Shown here piece after piece: positions 1 through 8,547 of a stretch of DNA of 64,000 bases (position 1 is its first letter; the number at the start of each line of letters is the position of its first letter). Source of the stretch: AP-15 sp963703855 (GTDB lineage: Bacteria > Pseudomonadota > Alphaproteobacteria > ATCC43930 > CGMCC-115725). The notes beneath the pieces were generated by a model. It did no database searches, was not told the DNA's origin, and worked only from the letters and a program-made list of their open reading frames with translations. The stretch lies in contig CAVPFW010000011.1 of NCBI GenBank assembly GCA_963703855.1, positions 138,610 through 202,609 on the forward strand. The letters run 5' to 3'. The position numbers were made by a program, and so were the translations under genes.

Positions 1-1
1 G

Positions 2-637
2 GAGGAGCTCGAAAACGAAACCTGGGCCACCCATTGCGAGAGCTGGAATGGGTCGCGCCGGCTGCTCTATGCGCCGTGCACGGCGGCACGGGCCGATGTG
101 CAGCTGACCTCGGTCGCGGGCGACAGCGCCGGCAACGCGTTGCCGCTCGATCGCGGTTTTTGGCGCGCCCTGTTTCCTCGTCTTGGACGGATCGTCGACC
201 GCATCCCCGACGATGGGCATGGCGACTGGTTCGAGATCACCCGCCTCGAAAATTGGTCGAGCGGCCGGGTGGCGATCGTCGGCGACGCCGCCAGCGCCCA
301 GCCGCCATTCCTCGGCCAGGGCGGCGGTTGCGCGATGATGTCGGCCTTCATGCTGGCTCACATGATCGATCGCGAAGGCGAGGTGCCGGGTGGCCTCGCG
401 GCGTGGGAGTGGGAGCTGCGCCGCTTTACCGAATGGGTGCAGCGGGTTGCGTATTGGTATGGCCAAATGGCGTTGTTGCCGGCAGCGCCCCGGACCGCTG
501 TGTTCAGAGCGATCGGCGTCAGCGAATGGGCACAGCGGCAAACCCTGCGCGCCGCCGCGTGCCGGGATGTGACCGCGGCGCGTCGGAAGCCGCCCGCCCT
601 GGCGCCGGGCACCCCGATCTACCCGCTGATCCATTGA
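2..637 (+). CDS. FAD-dependent monooxygenase, C-terminal part (5' truncated by window edge)
   Basis: The reading frame is open from base 2 with no start, so the gene begins upstream of the window; 211 codons are visible. The key signature is GDAASAQPPFLGQGGG, the FAD-ribityl-binding GD motif of group A (PheA/TfdB/UbiH-like) aromatic hydroxylases, here near visible residues 94-109. Upstream of it, the segment with R-L-E-N-W-S-S-G-R-V fits the strand before that motif. Members of the family use NAD(P)H, FAD and O2 to hydroxylate aromatic or heterocyclic rings. The stop overlaps the probable TTG start of the next flavoprotein, so the two are likely co-translated. The substrate cannot be assigned because the N-terminal substrate domain lies outside the window. 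Confidence 0.85.
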   Translation, partial: EELENETWATHCESWNGSRRLLYAPCTAARADVQLTSVAGDSAGNALPLDRGFWRALFPRLGRIVDRIPDDGHGDWFEITRLENWSSGRVAIVGDAASAQPPFLGQGGGCAMMSAFMLAHMIDREGEVPGGLAAWEWELRRFTEWVQRVAYWYGQMALLPAAPRTAVFRAIGVSEWAQRQTLRAAACRDVTAARRKPPALAPGTPIYPLIH

Positions 638-2133
638 CCCTCGCAGCCGGCGATCCTCACCTCTCGCTGCAGCCGCGCCCGACGGCCGGGGCGGACCTCG
701 TTCGGCTCGCCGCGCAGGCCAGACGCGACCTCGCCGCGCTCGCCCATCCGGCGGATGAGTGGGTTCGTCCGGTTTCCCACCCCTCGGGGCAGCATGTCTT
801 CGACGTCGCAATCGTCGGCGCCGGGCAGAATGGGCTGGTCATCGGCCTCGCCCTGAAGCCCGAGGGCGTCGGCAACGTGCTGTTGCTGGACCGCAACCCG
901 GCCGGCTACGAGGGTCCATGGGAGACCTTCGCCCGCATGGCGGTGCTGCGCACGCCAAAGGAGCTGGTCGGCGCCGAACTCGGCATCCCGAGCCTATCGG
1001 CGCGCACCTGGTTCGAGACCCGCTACGGCACCGAGGCCTGGGACCGGATCGCCTGGATCCCTCGGCAAGACTGGATGCGCTATCTGCGCTGGTACCGCGA
1101 GCTAGCCGATCTCGACATTGGCAACGAGACCCCGGTCGTCGGCGTCGCGCCCACGGGGAATGTTCTGGCATTGAAGACGGCCGGACCGGCGGACTGCCGT
1201 ACCGTGCTCGCTCGCCGGATCGTGCTGGCGACCGGGCAGGACGGCGGGGGCGCCTGGAAAGTGCCGGACATGATCGAGCGCGCCCTGCCACGCTGCGCTT
1301 ACGCCCATTCGAACGGGCCGATCGACTTCGGGCAGTTCGCCGGCAAGCGCATCGGCATCCTGGGCCATGGCGGCTCGGCGTTCGACGCGGCGCTGACGGC
1401 GTTGTCCGCCGGTGCGGCCCGCGTCGACATCTGCTTCAGACGGCCGCTGCTGCCGGTGGTCAACCCCCACCGGTGGCTCGTGTTTTCGGCGATCTTCGCG
1501 CATTACTCGGCGCTCGACGATCATATCCGCTGGAATATCGCCCGGCATTTTGACCTGCACGACCAGCCGCCGCCGCGCCACGCCTTCGATCGCGCCCGCC
1601 GGCAGCCGGGCCCGCGCGTGCACGCCGACAGCGCTTGGGAAGAGGTCCATTGGACTGGCGATGCCGTTGAAATCGTCACCAAACGGGAGCGCTTCGGCTT
1701 CGATTTCGTGATCTGCGCGACCGGGGTCAGCATCGACCTCAGACTGCGGCCCGAGCTCGATGGGATCGCCCAGTACATAGCCCTATGGTCCGACCGCTTC
1801 GTTCCCGAACCGGACGAGGCGCATGCCGCGCTCGGCCAGCTGCCCTACCTCGACAAAAGCTACGAATTTCTCGAAAAGGCGCCGGGCGCCGCGCCCTGGC
1901 TGTCGCGTATCCATGCCTTCAACTTTTCGGCAAGGCCGAGCATGGGGCCGGTGTCGACCGGGATTAGCGGCCATCGCTACGCCGTCCCCCGCCTGGTTCG
2001 CGGCATTACCCGGAGCCTCTTCCTAGAGCAGGCGGACACGTTGTTGCCGGATCTGCGCGGCTTCGCCGAACCCGAGCCGGAGCCATACGCTGCCGCAATG
2101 TTCGCCCCTATCGCTGCCGACGTCGCGGAGTAG
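634..2133 (+). CDS. FAD/NAD(P)-binding oxidoreductase (flavin monooxygenase-like)
   Basis: About 499 residues. An FAD Rossmann motif (VAIVGAGQNG, about residues 58-67) and a second dinucleotide motif (IGILGHGGSA, about 240-249) give the two-nucleotide architecture of flavin N-oxygenases and related NAD(P)H oxidoreductases. A conserved family block, D-R-N-P-A-G-Y-E-G-P-W then R-T-P-K, follows the first motif. The frame is open further upstream, but that part overlaps the previous gene. No ATG precedes the FAD motif, so a TTG at 634 overlapping the upstream TGA is the best start (translational coupling). It probably oxidises a small nitrogenous or aromatic substrate in the same pathway as its neighbours. 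The exact reaction is unknown. Confidence 0.8.
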   Translation: MTLAAGDPHLSLQPRPTAGADLVRLAAQARRDLAALAHPADEWVRPVSHPSGQHVFDVAIVGAGQNGLVIGLALKPEGVGNVLLLDRNPAGYEGPWETFARMAVLRTPKELVGAELGIPSLSARTWFETRYGTEAWDRIAWIPRQDWMRYLRWYRELADLDIGNETPVVGVAPTGNVLALKTAGPADCRTVLARRIVLATGQDGGGAWKVPDMIERALPRCAYAHSNGPIDFGQFAGKRIGILGHGGSAFDAALTALSAGAARVDICFRRPLLPVVNPHRWLVFSAIFAHYSALDDHIRWNIARHFDLHDQPPPRHAFDRARRQPGPRVHADSAWEEVHWTGDAVEIVTKRERFGFDFVICATGVSIDLRLRPELDGIAQYIALWSDRFVPEPDEAHAALGQLPYLDKSYEFLEKAPGAAPWLSRIHAFNFSARPSMGPVSTGISGHRYAVPRLVRGITRSLFLEQADTLLPDLRGFAEPEPEPYAAAMFAPIAADVAE

Positions 2134-2182
2134 GGAGTCAGCCTGTTAATCCGCAGGCGCGTCTCGGGAAGAAGGATCACGG

Positions 2183-3481
2183 ATGCCCCAGCGCTTTCAT
2201 CTCGGTTGGTTCACTAATTTCACGCCGGGCGATTGGAACCACTCGTTCAGCCACGGCGGATCGCCGTGGGACGGCAAGTTCTTTGTCGAGATGGCGCTGG
2301 CGATGGAGCGCGCCTGCTTCGACTACATTCTGCTCGAGGACACCTTGATGGTGTCGGAGGCCTATCGCGGCACCGCCGAAGCAGCACTGAAATACGTGCT
2401 GCAGGTGCCGAAGCACGACCCGCTGCCCCTTGCCGCGATGATCGCCGCCGCCACGACCCGGCTCGGCGTCGTCGCCACGATGTCGACGATGGCCTACCCG
2501 CCGTTCATGCTGGCGCGACTCGCCTCGACCATCGATCACATCGCAGGGGGCCGGTTCGGCTGGAACATCGTCACCAGCGGCGAGGACGCTGCCGCGCAGA
2601 ATTTCGGCGTGGATGAATTGCCGCCGCGCGAGATGCGCTACGCGATGGCCGACGAATATGTCGATCTGGTCTGCAAACTGTTCGAATCCTGGGACGCCGA
2701 TGCGGTCGTGATGGATCGCGAGCGCGGGACCTACGCCGATTTCAGAAAGGTCCATCCGATCCATTTCGAAGGCCGGTTCTTCAAATGCCGCGGACCGCTG
2801 AATACGGTGCGCTCGCCGCAGGGCCGGCCGGCGTTCATCCAGGCCGGCGGCTCGCCGCGCGGGCGCGCCTTTGCCGCGAAGCATGCCAATTCGATCCTCG
2901 CGACGGCCAACGGCATCAGAGGCTTACGGCAATATCGCGACGAGGTTCGGGCCCATGCGGTCGCCGCCGGGCGCAACCCCGGCGACATCAAGATCCTCCA
3001 TTTGGTCTATCCGATCCTGGGCGAAACGTCCGAAGAGGCACGAGCCAAGCACTCGCGCATGGTCAATGCTCCGGGCTTTGTCGAGGCCGCGCTGGCTTCG
3101 GTCGGCTCGATCACCGATATCGACTTCTCGCAGTTCGATCTCGACGCGCCATTGCCGCGCGTCACCACCAATGGAGAACAGGGCTCGCTCGATAAATTCG
3201 CGCAATGGGGCAGCGGCAAGACCTTGCGCCAACTCGCCTCGGAGCGCTTCGACAGCGGGCTCGATCTGATCGGCACCCCAGATGAGGTGGCCGAGCGTAT
3301 GGGCGAAGTAATCGAAGCCATCGGCGGCGACGGGTTTCTGATAAGCACCCCGTTCCAGCGCATCACCCGGCGCTTTATCACTGAGGTATGCGAGGGGCTG
3401 GTGCCGGCCCTGCAACGGCGCGGGCTCGTACGCGAGACCTATAGCCGAACCACCCTGCGCGACACCCTCAAGGAATTCTGA
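2183..3481 (+). CDS. LLM-class flavin-dependent monooxygenase (NtaA/DszA-like)
   Basis: A 432-residue protein of the bacterial luciferase-like superfamily. Length and the opening H-L-G-W-F-T-N-F followed by a W-N-H-S segment match the nitrilotriacetate monooxygenase component A / DszA subgroup, which uses reduced FMN from a separate flavin reductase. Family blocks include G-R-F-G-W-N-I-V-T-S near residues 127-136 and a G-R-F-F-K-C-R-G-P-L-N-T segment near 200-210. The start ATG follows a GAAGAAGGAT stretch. No flavin reductase gene is visible nearby, so reduced flavin must come from elsewhere. The context with a Rieske oxygenase and a ring-opening amidohydrolase suggests heterocycle or N-alkyl oxidation, but the substrate is not determinable. 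Confidence 0.85.
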   Translation: MPQRFHLGWFTNFTPGDWNHSFSHGGSPWDGKFFVEMALAMERACFDYILLEDTLMVSEAYRGTAEAALKYVLQVPKHDPLPLAAMIAAATTRLGVVATMSTMAYPPFMLARLASTIDHIAGGRFGWNIVTSGEDAAAQNFGVDELPPREMRYAMADEYVDLVCKLFESWDADAVVMDRERGTYADFRKVHPIHFEGRFFKCRGPLNTVRSPQGRPAFIQAGGSPRGRAFAAKHANSILATANGIRGLRQYRDEVRAHAVAAGRNPGDIKILHLVYPILGETSEEARAKHSRMVNAPGFVEAALASVGSITDIDFSQFDLDAPLPRVTTNGEQGSLDKFAQWGSGKTLRQLASERFDSGLDLIGTPDEVAERMGEVIEAIGGDGFLISTPFQRITRRFITEVCEGLVPALQRRGLVRETYSRTTLRDTLKEF

Positions 3482-3497
3482 CATCGAAGCTCTGCTG

Positions 3498-3555
3498 GCA
3501 AAACCGAGACTTCGACCCGGCCATCTTTCCGTGCCGGATCTGGCCCAGGTTTTGC
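3498..3555. promoter_or_regulatory. Inverted repeat between monooxygenase and Rieske genes
   Basis: An 8-bp perfect inverted repeat (GCAAAACC at 3498-3505, GGTTTTGC at 3548-3555) lies in the 118-bp gap before the Rieske oxygenase gene. It could be an operator or the foot of an mRNA hairpin. The arms are 42 bp apart and there is no U-tract, so a classic terminator is unlikely. Confidence 0.25.
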
Positions 3556-3599
3556 ACTGGTGAGAGGCGACATTACACGCCGAACCGGAGGGACAAAGA

Positions 3600-4913
3600 A
3601 TGGCCTCTCAGACCGAAAACGAGATCTTGACCCAAGTCGGGTCCGGCACCGCGATGGGCAGCTTGATGCGCCAGTACTGGCTGCCGGCCTGCTTGTCGTC
3701 GGAACTATTGGCCGATGGCGACCCGCTGCGCCTGATGCTATTGGGCGAGCGGTTGATCGCCTTCCGCGACAGCGCTGGGCGGGTCGGCGTCCTGGATCAC
3801 CGGTGCCCGCATCGGTGCGCCTCGCTGTTCTTTGGCCGCAACGAAGAAGGCGGCCTGCGCTGCGTCTATCACGGCTGGAAGTTCGACACTGCCGGCAACT
3901 GCCTCGACATGCCCAATCTGCCGGCTGACCAGGATTTCCGGCACAAACTCAAGGCAAAGGCCTACCAAGTGGCGGAGCGCGGCGGACTGGTCTACGTCTA
4001 TATGGGCGAGCGCGAGGCCGCACCGCCGTTGCCCGCCTTCGAGGCAACCTTGCTGCCTCCGGACGAGACCGATCTCTCATGCCGGCTGCGCGAATGCAAC
4101 TGGCTGCAGGCGTTGGAAGGCGATATCGACACCTCGCATTTCAGCTTTTTGCACACCGGCAAGGTCGAAGTCTCCGACATCGATCCGAACCACATGGATC
4201 GGTTCCAACTGATCGACCGCGCCCCGCATTTGCATGTCCTTTCGACCGATTGGGGCACGATGTACACCGCCTCTCGGCCGGCCCAGCCGGGCTATCTCTA
4301 TTACCGCTTCGCCCATTTCGCGATGCCGTTCTGGACCCTGTTTCCGAACGGCCCGCTGACCGACAACATCATCGCCCAGGCATGGGTCCCGATGGACGAC
4401 ACTCACACCATGTCGTTCAACTTCAGCTGGAACCGCCGCACCCCGCCGCTCGCCGTCACGAAAACCGGGGAACCGATCCCGTTCCTCGATCGCACCACCG
4501 CCGTGCTGCCCAATACTGCCGATTGGTTCGGGCGCTGGCGCCCGGTCGCCAATAAAAGCAACGACTATCTGATCGATCGCGAAGCCCAACGGACCGTCAG
4601 CTATACCGGCATCGCCGGCGTGTTCCCCCAGGATTCGGCGGTGACCGAAAGCATGGGCGAAATTTCCGATCGCACCCTCGAACATCTGGCGCCCAGCGAC
4701 CGGATGATCGTGATGACCCGCCGGCGGCTGCTCGATGCCGCGCGCGCTGTGCGCGACAACGGGACGATCCCGCCCCTCGTCGACGATCCGGAGATCGGCG
4801 GCAGCGCGCGCTCCGGCGAGTTGATCGCGCCCGAGGGCCTGCCGTGGCTCGACGCCTATGAGAAGACCATGGGGCAGGCGCTGCACCCGACCATGCTGCG
4901 CGCCGCGGAGTGA
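3600..4913 (+). CDS. Rieske non-heme iron oxygenase, alpha subunit (phthalate dioxygenase-like)
   Basis: 437 residues. The N-terminal Rieske [2Fe-2S] domain has ligands C69-x-H71 and C88-x2-H91 (within CPHRC and CVYHGWKF). The C-terminal catalytic domain carries the mononuclear iron motif E-G-D-I-D-T-S-H-F-S-F-L-H with H180 and H185. The sequence style (single alpha subunit with the G-D-x-D-T-S-H block) fits the phthalate 4,5-dioxygenase / O- or N-demethylase group. A good ribosome site (GGAGGGA) precedes the ATG. No ferredoxin reductase is adjacent; electrons may come from a reductase encoded elsewhere. In this cluster it probably hydroxylates or dealkylates an N-heterocycle before ring hydrolysis, which is inference from context. 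Confidence 0.9.
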   Translation: MASQTENEILTQVGSGTAMGSLMRQYWLPACLSSELLADGDPLRLMLLGERLIAFRDSAGRVGVLDHRCPHRCASLFFGRNEEGGLRCVYHGWKFDTAGNCLDMPNLPADQDFRHKLKAKAYQVAERGGLVYVYMGEREAAPPLPAFEATLLPPDETDLSCRLRECNWLQALEGDIDTSHFSFLHTGKVEVSDIDPNHMDRFQLIDRAPHLHVLSTDWGTMYTASRPAQPGYLYYRFAHFAMPFWTLFPNGPLTDNIIAQAWVPMDDTHTMSFNFSWNRRTPPLAVTKTGEPIPFLDRTTAVLPNTADWFGRWRPVANKSNDYLIDREAQRTVSYTGIAGVFPQDSAVTESMGEISDRTLEHLAPSDRMIVMTRRRLLDAARAVRDNGTIPPLVDDPEIGGSARSGELIAPEGLPWLDAYEKTMGQALHPTMLRAAE

Positions 4914-4931
4914 GCCGCCAGGGGCCGCCCG

Positions 4932-6035
4932 TTGGAATGCGTTGTCCGCCGCGTGCCGATGCGGCATCCGGGCGACGTCTCGGCAATCCTGCGGCTGATC
5001 GATGAGGGACAGGTAGCGGCGCACGAAATCGTCGCAATCCTGGGAAAGACCGCAGGCAACGGCTGCGTCAACGACTTCTCCCGGGGTTATTCGACGATGG
5101 CCGTGTCGATTGCCCTAGCCGAGCGGCTGGGCATCGCACCGGACGCAGTGCCGAGGCGGATCGCGATCGTGATGTCGGGCGGCGCCGAAGGCGGGCTATC
5201 GCCGCATTTTTTGGTGTTTGCCGCTCGCGAGCGTGAAGCGGCGCCGGCCGGCGGCAAATCCCTCGCGATCGGTACGGCGACGACGCCAACGCTCTTGCCT
5301 GAGCAGCTCGGCTGCATGCCGCAAGCGGCAGCAACGTCGGCCGCGGTGCGCGAGGCAATGGCGCGCGCCGCGATCGCCGATGCCGAGGATGTCCATTGGG
5401 TGCAGGTCAAGTGCCCGCTGCTGACCAGCGAGCGGATCGCCGAGGCCGCCTCGCGCGGCGCAATCACAGCTACTGCGGACACCTATGCCTCCATGGGTTT
5501 GTCGCGCGCGGCTTCGGCGCTCGGGATCGCGTTGGCGCTCGGCGAGGTAGCGCCGGTGGCGGTCGATGACCGTGTGATCGGGCGCGATTTCCGCCTGTGG
5601 TCGTCCCGCGCCAGCGCATCGGCCGGCATCGAGCTGATGCACAACGAGATCGTCGTGATCGGCAACAGCGCCGCATGGTCGGGCGACAGTGTCATTGCCC
5701 ATGGCGTGATGCGCGACGCCATCGATGTCCCCAGCGTCATCGGCGTGCTTCGCCGGCTGGATTTCACGATCGCCGGCCAGTTGGAGGAAGCAGCCGCCTC
5801 CCGCATTCTGGCGGTGCTCGCCAAAGCCGAGGCGTCGCGCGACGGGACGATCCGCGGCGCACCCCACACCATGTCGGACGACAGCGACATCCACGCCAGC
5901 CGGCATGCGCGCGCGCTCGTCGGCGGCGTGCTCGCGGGGATCGTCGGGCGGACCGATTTGTTTGTCTCGGGTGGCGCCGAGCACCAGGGGCCGGACGGCG
6001 GCGGCCCGGTCGCGGTGATCGCGCGGCGTCGGTGA
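4932..6035 (+). CDS. Ring-opening amidohydrolase (cyanuric acid hydrolase/barbiturase family)
   Basis: 367 residues with the threefold repeat signature of the AtzD/TrzD/barbiturase family. All three catalytic Lys/Ser blocks are present: GKTAGNGCVNDFSRG (K39) with MSGGAEGG (S82); VHWVQVKCPLLT (K160) with the Ser-rich block at residues 225-230; and LAKAEASRDGTIRG (K298) with SGGAEHQGPDGGGPV (S346). These enzymes hydrolyse cyclic imide/amide rings such as cyanuric acid (to carboxybiuret) or barbiturate (to ureidomalonate). The N-terminus aligns with the family from M-x-C-V, supporting the ATG at 4932. It sits 18 bp after the Rieske gene and just before an ABC importer. Which ring is opened cannot be told from motifs alone. 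Confidence 0.92.
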   Translation: MECVVRRVPMRHPGDVSAILRLIDEGQVAAHEIVAILGKTAGNGCVNDFSRGYSTMAVSIALAERLGIAPDAVPRRIAIVMSGGAEGGLSPHFLVFAAREREAAPAGGKSLAIGTATTPTLLPEQLGCMPQAAATSAAVREAMARAAIADAEDVHWVQVKCPLLTSERIAEAASRGAITATADTYASMGLSRAASALGIALALGEVAPVAVDDRVIGRDFRLWSSRASASAGIELMHNEIVVIGNSAAWSGDSVIAHGVMRDAIDVPSVIGVLRRLDFTIAGQLEEAAASRILAVLAKAEASRDGTIRGAPHTMSDDSDIHASRHARALVGGVLAGIVGRTDLFVSGGAEHQGPDGGGPVAVIARRR

Positions 6036-6071
6036 AGGCGGCTCGATGGCCCGAAAATTGCTCCGCCAGGG

Positions 6072-7190
6072 GTGATGATAGCGTCGTCCGAAGTGCGGCT
6101 CATCGCGCTGACCAAGAGCTTTGGCCGCACCATCGCGGTCGACGCGATCACGGCCGAAATCCCCGCCGGCAGTTATTGTTGCCTGCTCGGCCCGTCGGGC
6201 TGCGGCAAGACGACGACCTTGCGCATGATCGCCGGGCATGAGGTGCCGACCAGCGGCGAGATCGTGGTCGGCGGCGCGCGCGTGATCGGTTTGCCACCGG
6301 CCCGCCGACGCACCGCGATGATGTTTCAGAGCTACGCACTGTTTCCGCATCTCGACTGCGTCGACAACGTCGCGTTCAGCCTGCGCATGCGTGGCGTGCG
6401 CAAGGCCGAACGCCGGTCCAAGGCGCGCGACATGCTGCGCCTGGTCGAAATGGAGGAGCAGGCGGGCCGGCTCCCGGCGCAACTGTCCGGCGGGCAGCAG
6501 CAGCGCGTGGCGTTGGCGCGCGCGCTCGTGACCAACCCCCAGGTGCTGTTGCTCGACGAGCCGCTGTCCGCGCTAGACCCGTTCCTGCGGGTGCGCATGC
6601 GTGAGGAGCTGAAACGTTTCCAGCGCCATTTCGGCATCAGCTTCGTGCACGTGACCCACAGCCAGGACGAGGCTTTGGCCCTCGCCGATCTGGTCGTCGT
6701 CATGAACGAGGGGCGGATCGAGCAGGCGGCGCCGGCGCGCACCGTATTCGATCGCCCGGGCACCGCCTTTGTCGCGCGCTTTATCGGCGGGCACAACATT
6801 CTGCCCTGCACGGTCGAGGCTGCCGATGCGAAGGGCGCGCGGCTGCGCGGCCCGCACGGGATCGCGATCGAGACCGTGCGGGCGGGGCTGGTTGCCGGCG
6901 CCACGGTTCAAGTCGCGATCCGCAGCGATCGAATGCACATAAAACGCGCAGCCCGGCGTCTGAAAGCCGTCGGCGCAGGCAATATGGACGCCGCCTCGTC
7001 CGAAACCGTGCAATCCCGTATTGCCGCGATCGAATATCAGGGCGCTGTCGTCAAGTTGCGGCTCGAGGCGGATTGGGGGGACGAGCTGACGGTGACGCTT
7101 TCCGATCAATCCTTTTACACGGCGCCGGTTGCCGAAGGCGACCTCGTCGCAATCGGCTGGAACGACGCCGATGCGCATATCGTCGGCTGA
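6072..7190 (+). CDS. ABC transporter ATP-binding protein (spermidine/putrescine type)
   Basis: 372 residues, PotA-like. Walker A GPSGCGKTT at 40-48, Q-loop MFQSYALFPH near 84, signature LSGGQQQRV near 138, Walker B VLLLDEP near 158, and an H-loop in HVTHSQDE near 190. The roughly 120-residue tail after I-G-G-H-N-I is the TOBE regulatory region typical of this importer class. Start is GTG 6072 or the adjacent ATG 6075. It energises the importer completed by the next three genes and is separated from the ring-opening amidohydrolase by only 36 bp. The substrate is probably a nitrogenous organic compound, inferred from context. Confidence 0.93.
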   Translation: MMIASSEVRLIALTKSFGRTIAVDAITAEIPAGSYCCLLGPSGCGKTTTLRMIAGHEVPTSGEIVVGGARVIGLPPARRRTAMMFQSYALFPHLDCVDNVAFSLRMRGVRKAERRSKARDMLRLVEMEEQAGRLPAQLSGGQQQRVALARALVTNPQVLLLDEPLSALDPFLRVRMREELKRFQRHFGISFVHVTHSQDEALALADLVVVMNEGRIEQAAPARTVFDRPGTAFVARFIGGHNILPCTVEAADAKGARLRGPHGIAIETVRAGLVAGATVQVAIRSDRMHIKRAARRLKAVGAGNMDAASSETVQSRIAAIEYQGAVVKLRLEADWGDELTVTLSDQSFYTAPVAEGDLVAIGWNDADAHIVG

Positions 7191-7208
7191 ACAGGGGAGG
7201 AACACATC

Positions 7209-8489
7209 ATGCGGCAGCGACAGGGCGCGTCTCGCCGCCGGTTTTTGACCGGCACGGCATCTGCCGCGGGGTTGGCGCTCGGCGCCGGTGCGATCACCGG
7301 GTTTCCGTTTGTCCACGCGGCCGGGCCGGTGACCCTGCGGATCGCCGGCACCGGGGTCAACCAGTTCAAACAGCTCGCCGACAAATGCAAGTCGGACCTC
7401 GGCTTCACCGTGCAATACACGTCTCTAGTCTCCGACGACGTGGTCAAACGCGCGGTCACCCAGCCGAGCTCGTTCGACCTGCTCGATTCGGAATACTGGA
7501 TGCTGAAGAAGATCGTGCCGTCGGGCAATCTGCGCGGTATCGACGTCACCAAGATCAAATACTACGACCAGATCGTGCCGATATTTACCAAAGGCGAACT
7601 GCCGAACGGCAAGAAAATGGCGATGGAAGGGATCGCGCCGATCAAGGTCGCCTTTCTGACCGCGGAACAGTCCGACAAATTCGCCAAGCAGCCGTCGCAA
7701 TGGATGACGGTGATCCCAACCGTCTACAACGCCGACACGTTGGGTATCCGCCCCGATCTGATCAAGCACCCGATCAACTCCTGGGCCGATCTGCTCAACC
7801 CCGAATTCAAGGGCAGAACCGCGATCCTGAACATCCCGTCGATCGGCATCATGGACGCGGCGATGGCGAGCGCGGCCAAGGGTCTCGCCAGCTACGAAGA
7901 CAAAGGCAACATGAGCCGGGAGGAGATCGACAAGACCATCGCGGTCATGACCGCGGCTAAAAAGGCCGGCCAGTTCCGTGCGTTCTGGAAGGATTTCAAC
8001 GAGAGCGTCAACCTGATGGCCTCGGGCGAGGTGGTGATCCAATCGATGTGGTCGCCGGCGGTGACCAAGGTGCGGCAGATGGGCGTCGCCTGCACCTACC
8101 AGCCGCTGAAGGAAGGCTACCGCGGCTGGGCCTCCGGGATCGGCGTGCCGGCGCATGTGCAAGGCCCGATGCTCGACGCCGCCTACGAATTCATCAACTG
8201 GTATTTGTCAGGGTGGGCCGGGGCCTTTCTCAACCGCCAGGGCTATTACACGGCGGTGCTCGACACCGCGAAAAAGGACATGACCGCGGACGAATGGGGC
8301 TACTGGATGGAAGGCAAGCCGGCCAAGGGCGACATCCTCAGCCCAACCGGTGAAAAAATCGAAAGCGCCGGCGCCGTGCGCGACGGCGGCTCGTTCTGGG
8401 AGCGCATGGGCCGGGTCAGCGTATGGAACACGGTCATGGACGAGGACCTCTACATGGTCCGCAAATGGAACGAGTTCATCGCCGCGTGA
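7209..8489 (+). CDS. ABC transporter periplasmic substrate-binding protein (PotD-like), Tat-exported
   Basis: 426 residues. The N-terminus has a twin-arginine signal (SRRRFLTG followed by an Ala/Gly-rich hydrophobic stretch to about residue 36), so the protein is exported folded. The mature part has the extracellular solute-binding protein fold of the spermidine/putrescine family, including the block P-T-V-Y-N-A-D-T-L-G near 173-182. A strong GGGGAGGA ribosome site lies upstream. It captures the substrate for the permeases encoded downstream and may set specificity for the whole catabolic cluster. Confidence 0.9.
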   Translation: MRQRQGASRRRFLTGTASAAGLALGAGAITGFPFVHAAGPVTLRIAGTGVNQFKQLADKCKSDLGFTVQYTSLVSDDVVKRAVTQPSSFDLLDSEYWMLKKIVPSGNLRGIDVTKIKYYDQIVPIFTKGELPNGKKMAMEGIAPIKVAFLTAEQSDKFAKQPSQWMTVIPTVYNADTLGIRPDLIKHPINSWADLLNPEFKGRTAILNIPSIGIMDAAMASAAKGLASYEDKGNMSREEIDKTIAVMTAAKKAGQFRAFWKDFNESVNLMASGEVVIQSMWSPAVTKVRQMGVACTYQPLKEGYRGWASGIGVPAHVQGPMLDAAYEFINWYLSGWAGAFLNRQGYYTAVLDTAKKDMTADEWGYWMEGKPAKGDILSPTGEKIESAGAVRDGGSFWERMGRVSVWNTVMDEDLYMVRKWNEFIAA

Positions 8490-8547
8490 ACGGCACGTAT
8501 CCGCGTTGTGGCGGCACGCTTCTTTCCGGATTTGCATTGCTGACGTG

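Noticed and set aside
34..633. N-terminal extension of the second flavoprotein back to base 34
   Set aside because: That stretch overlaps the conserved end of the upstream FAD monooxygenase in another frame and reads as Arg-rich noise.
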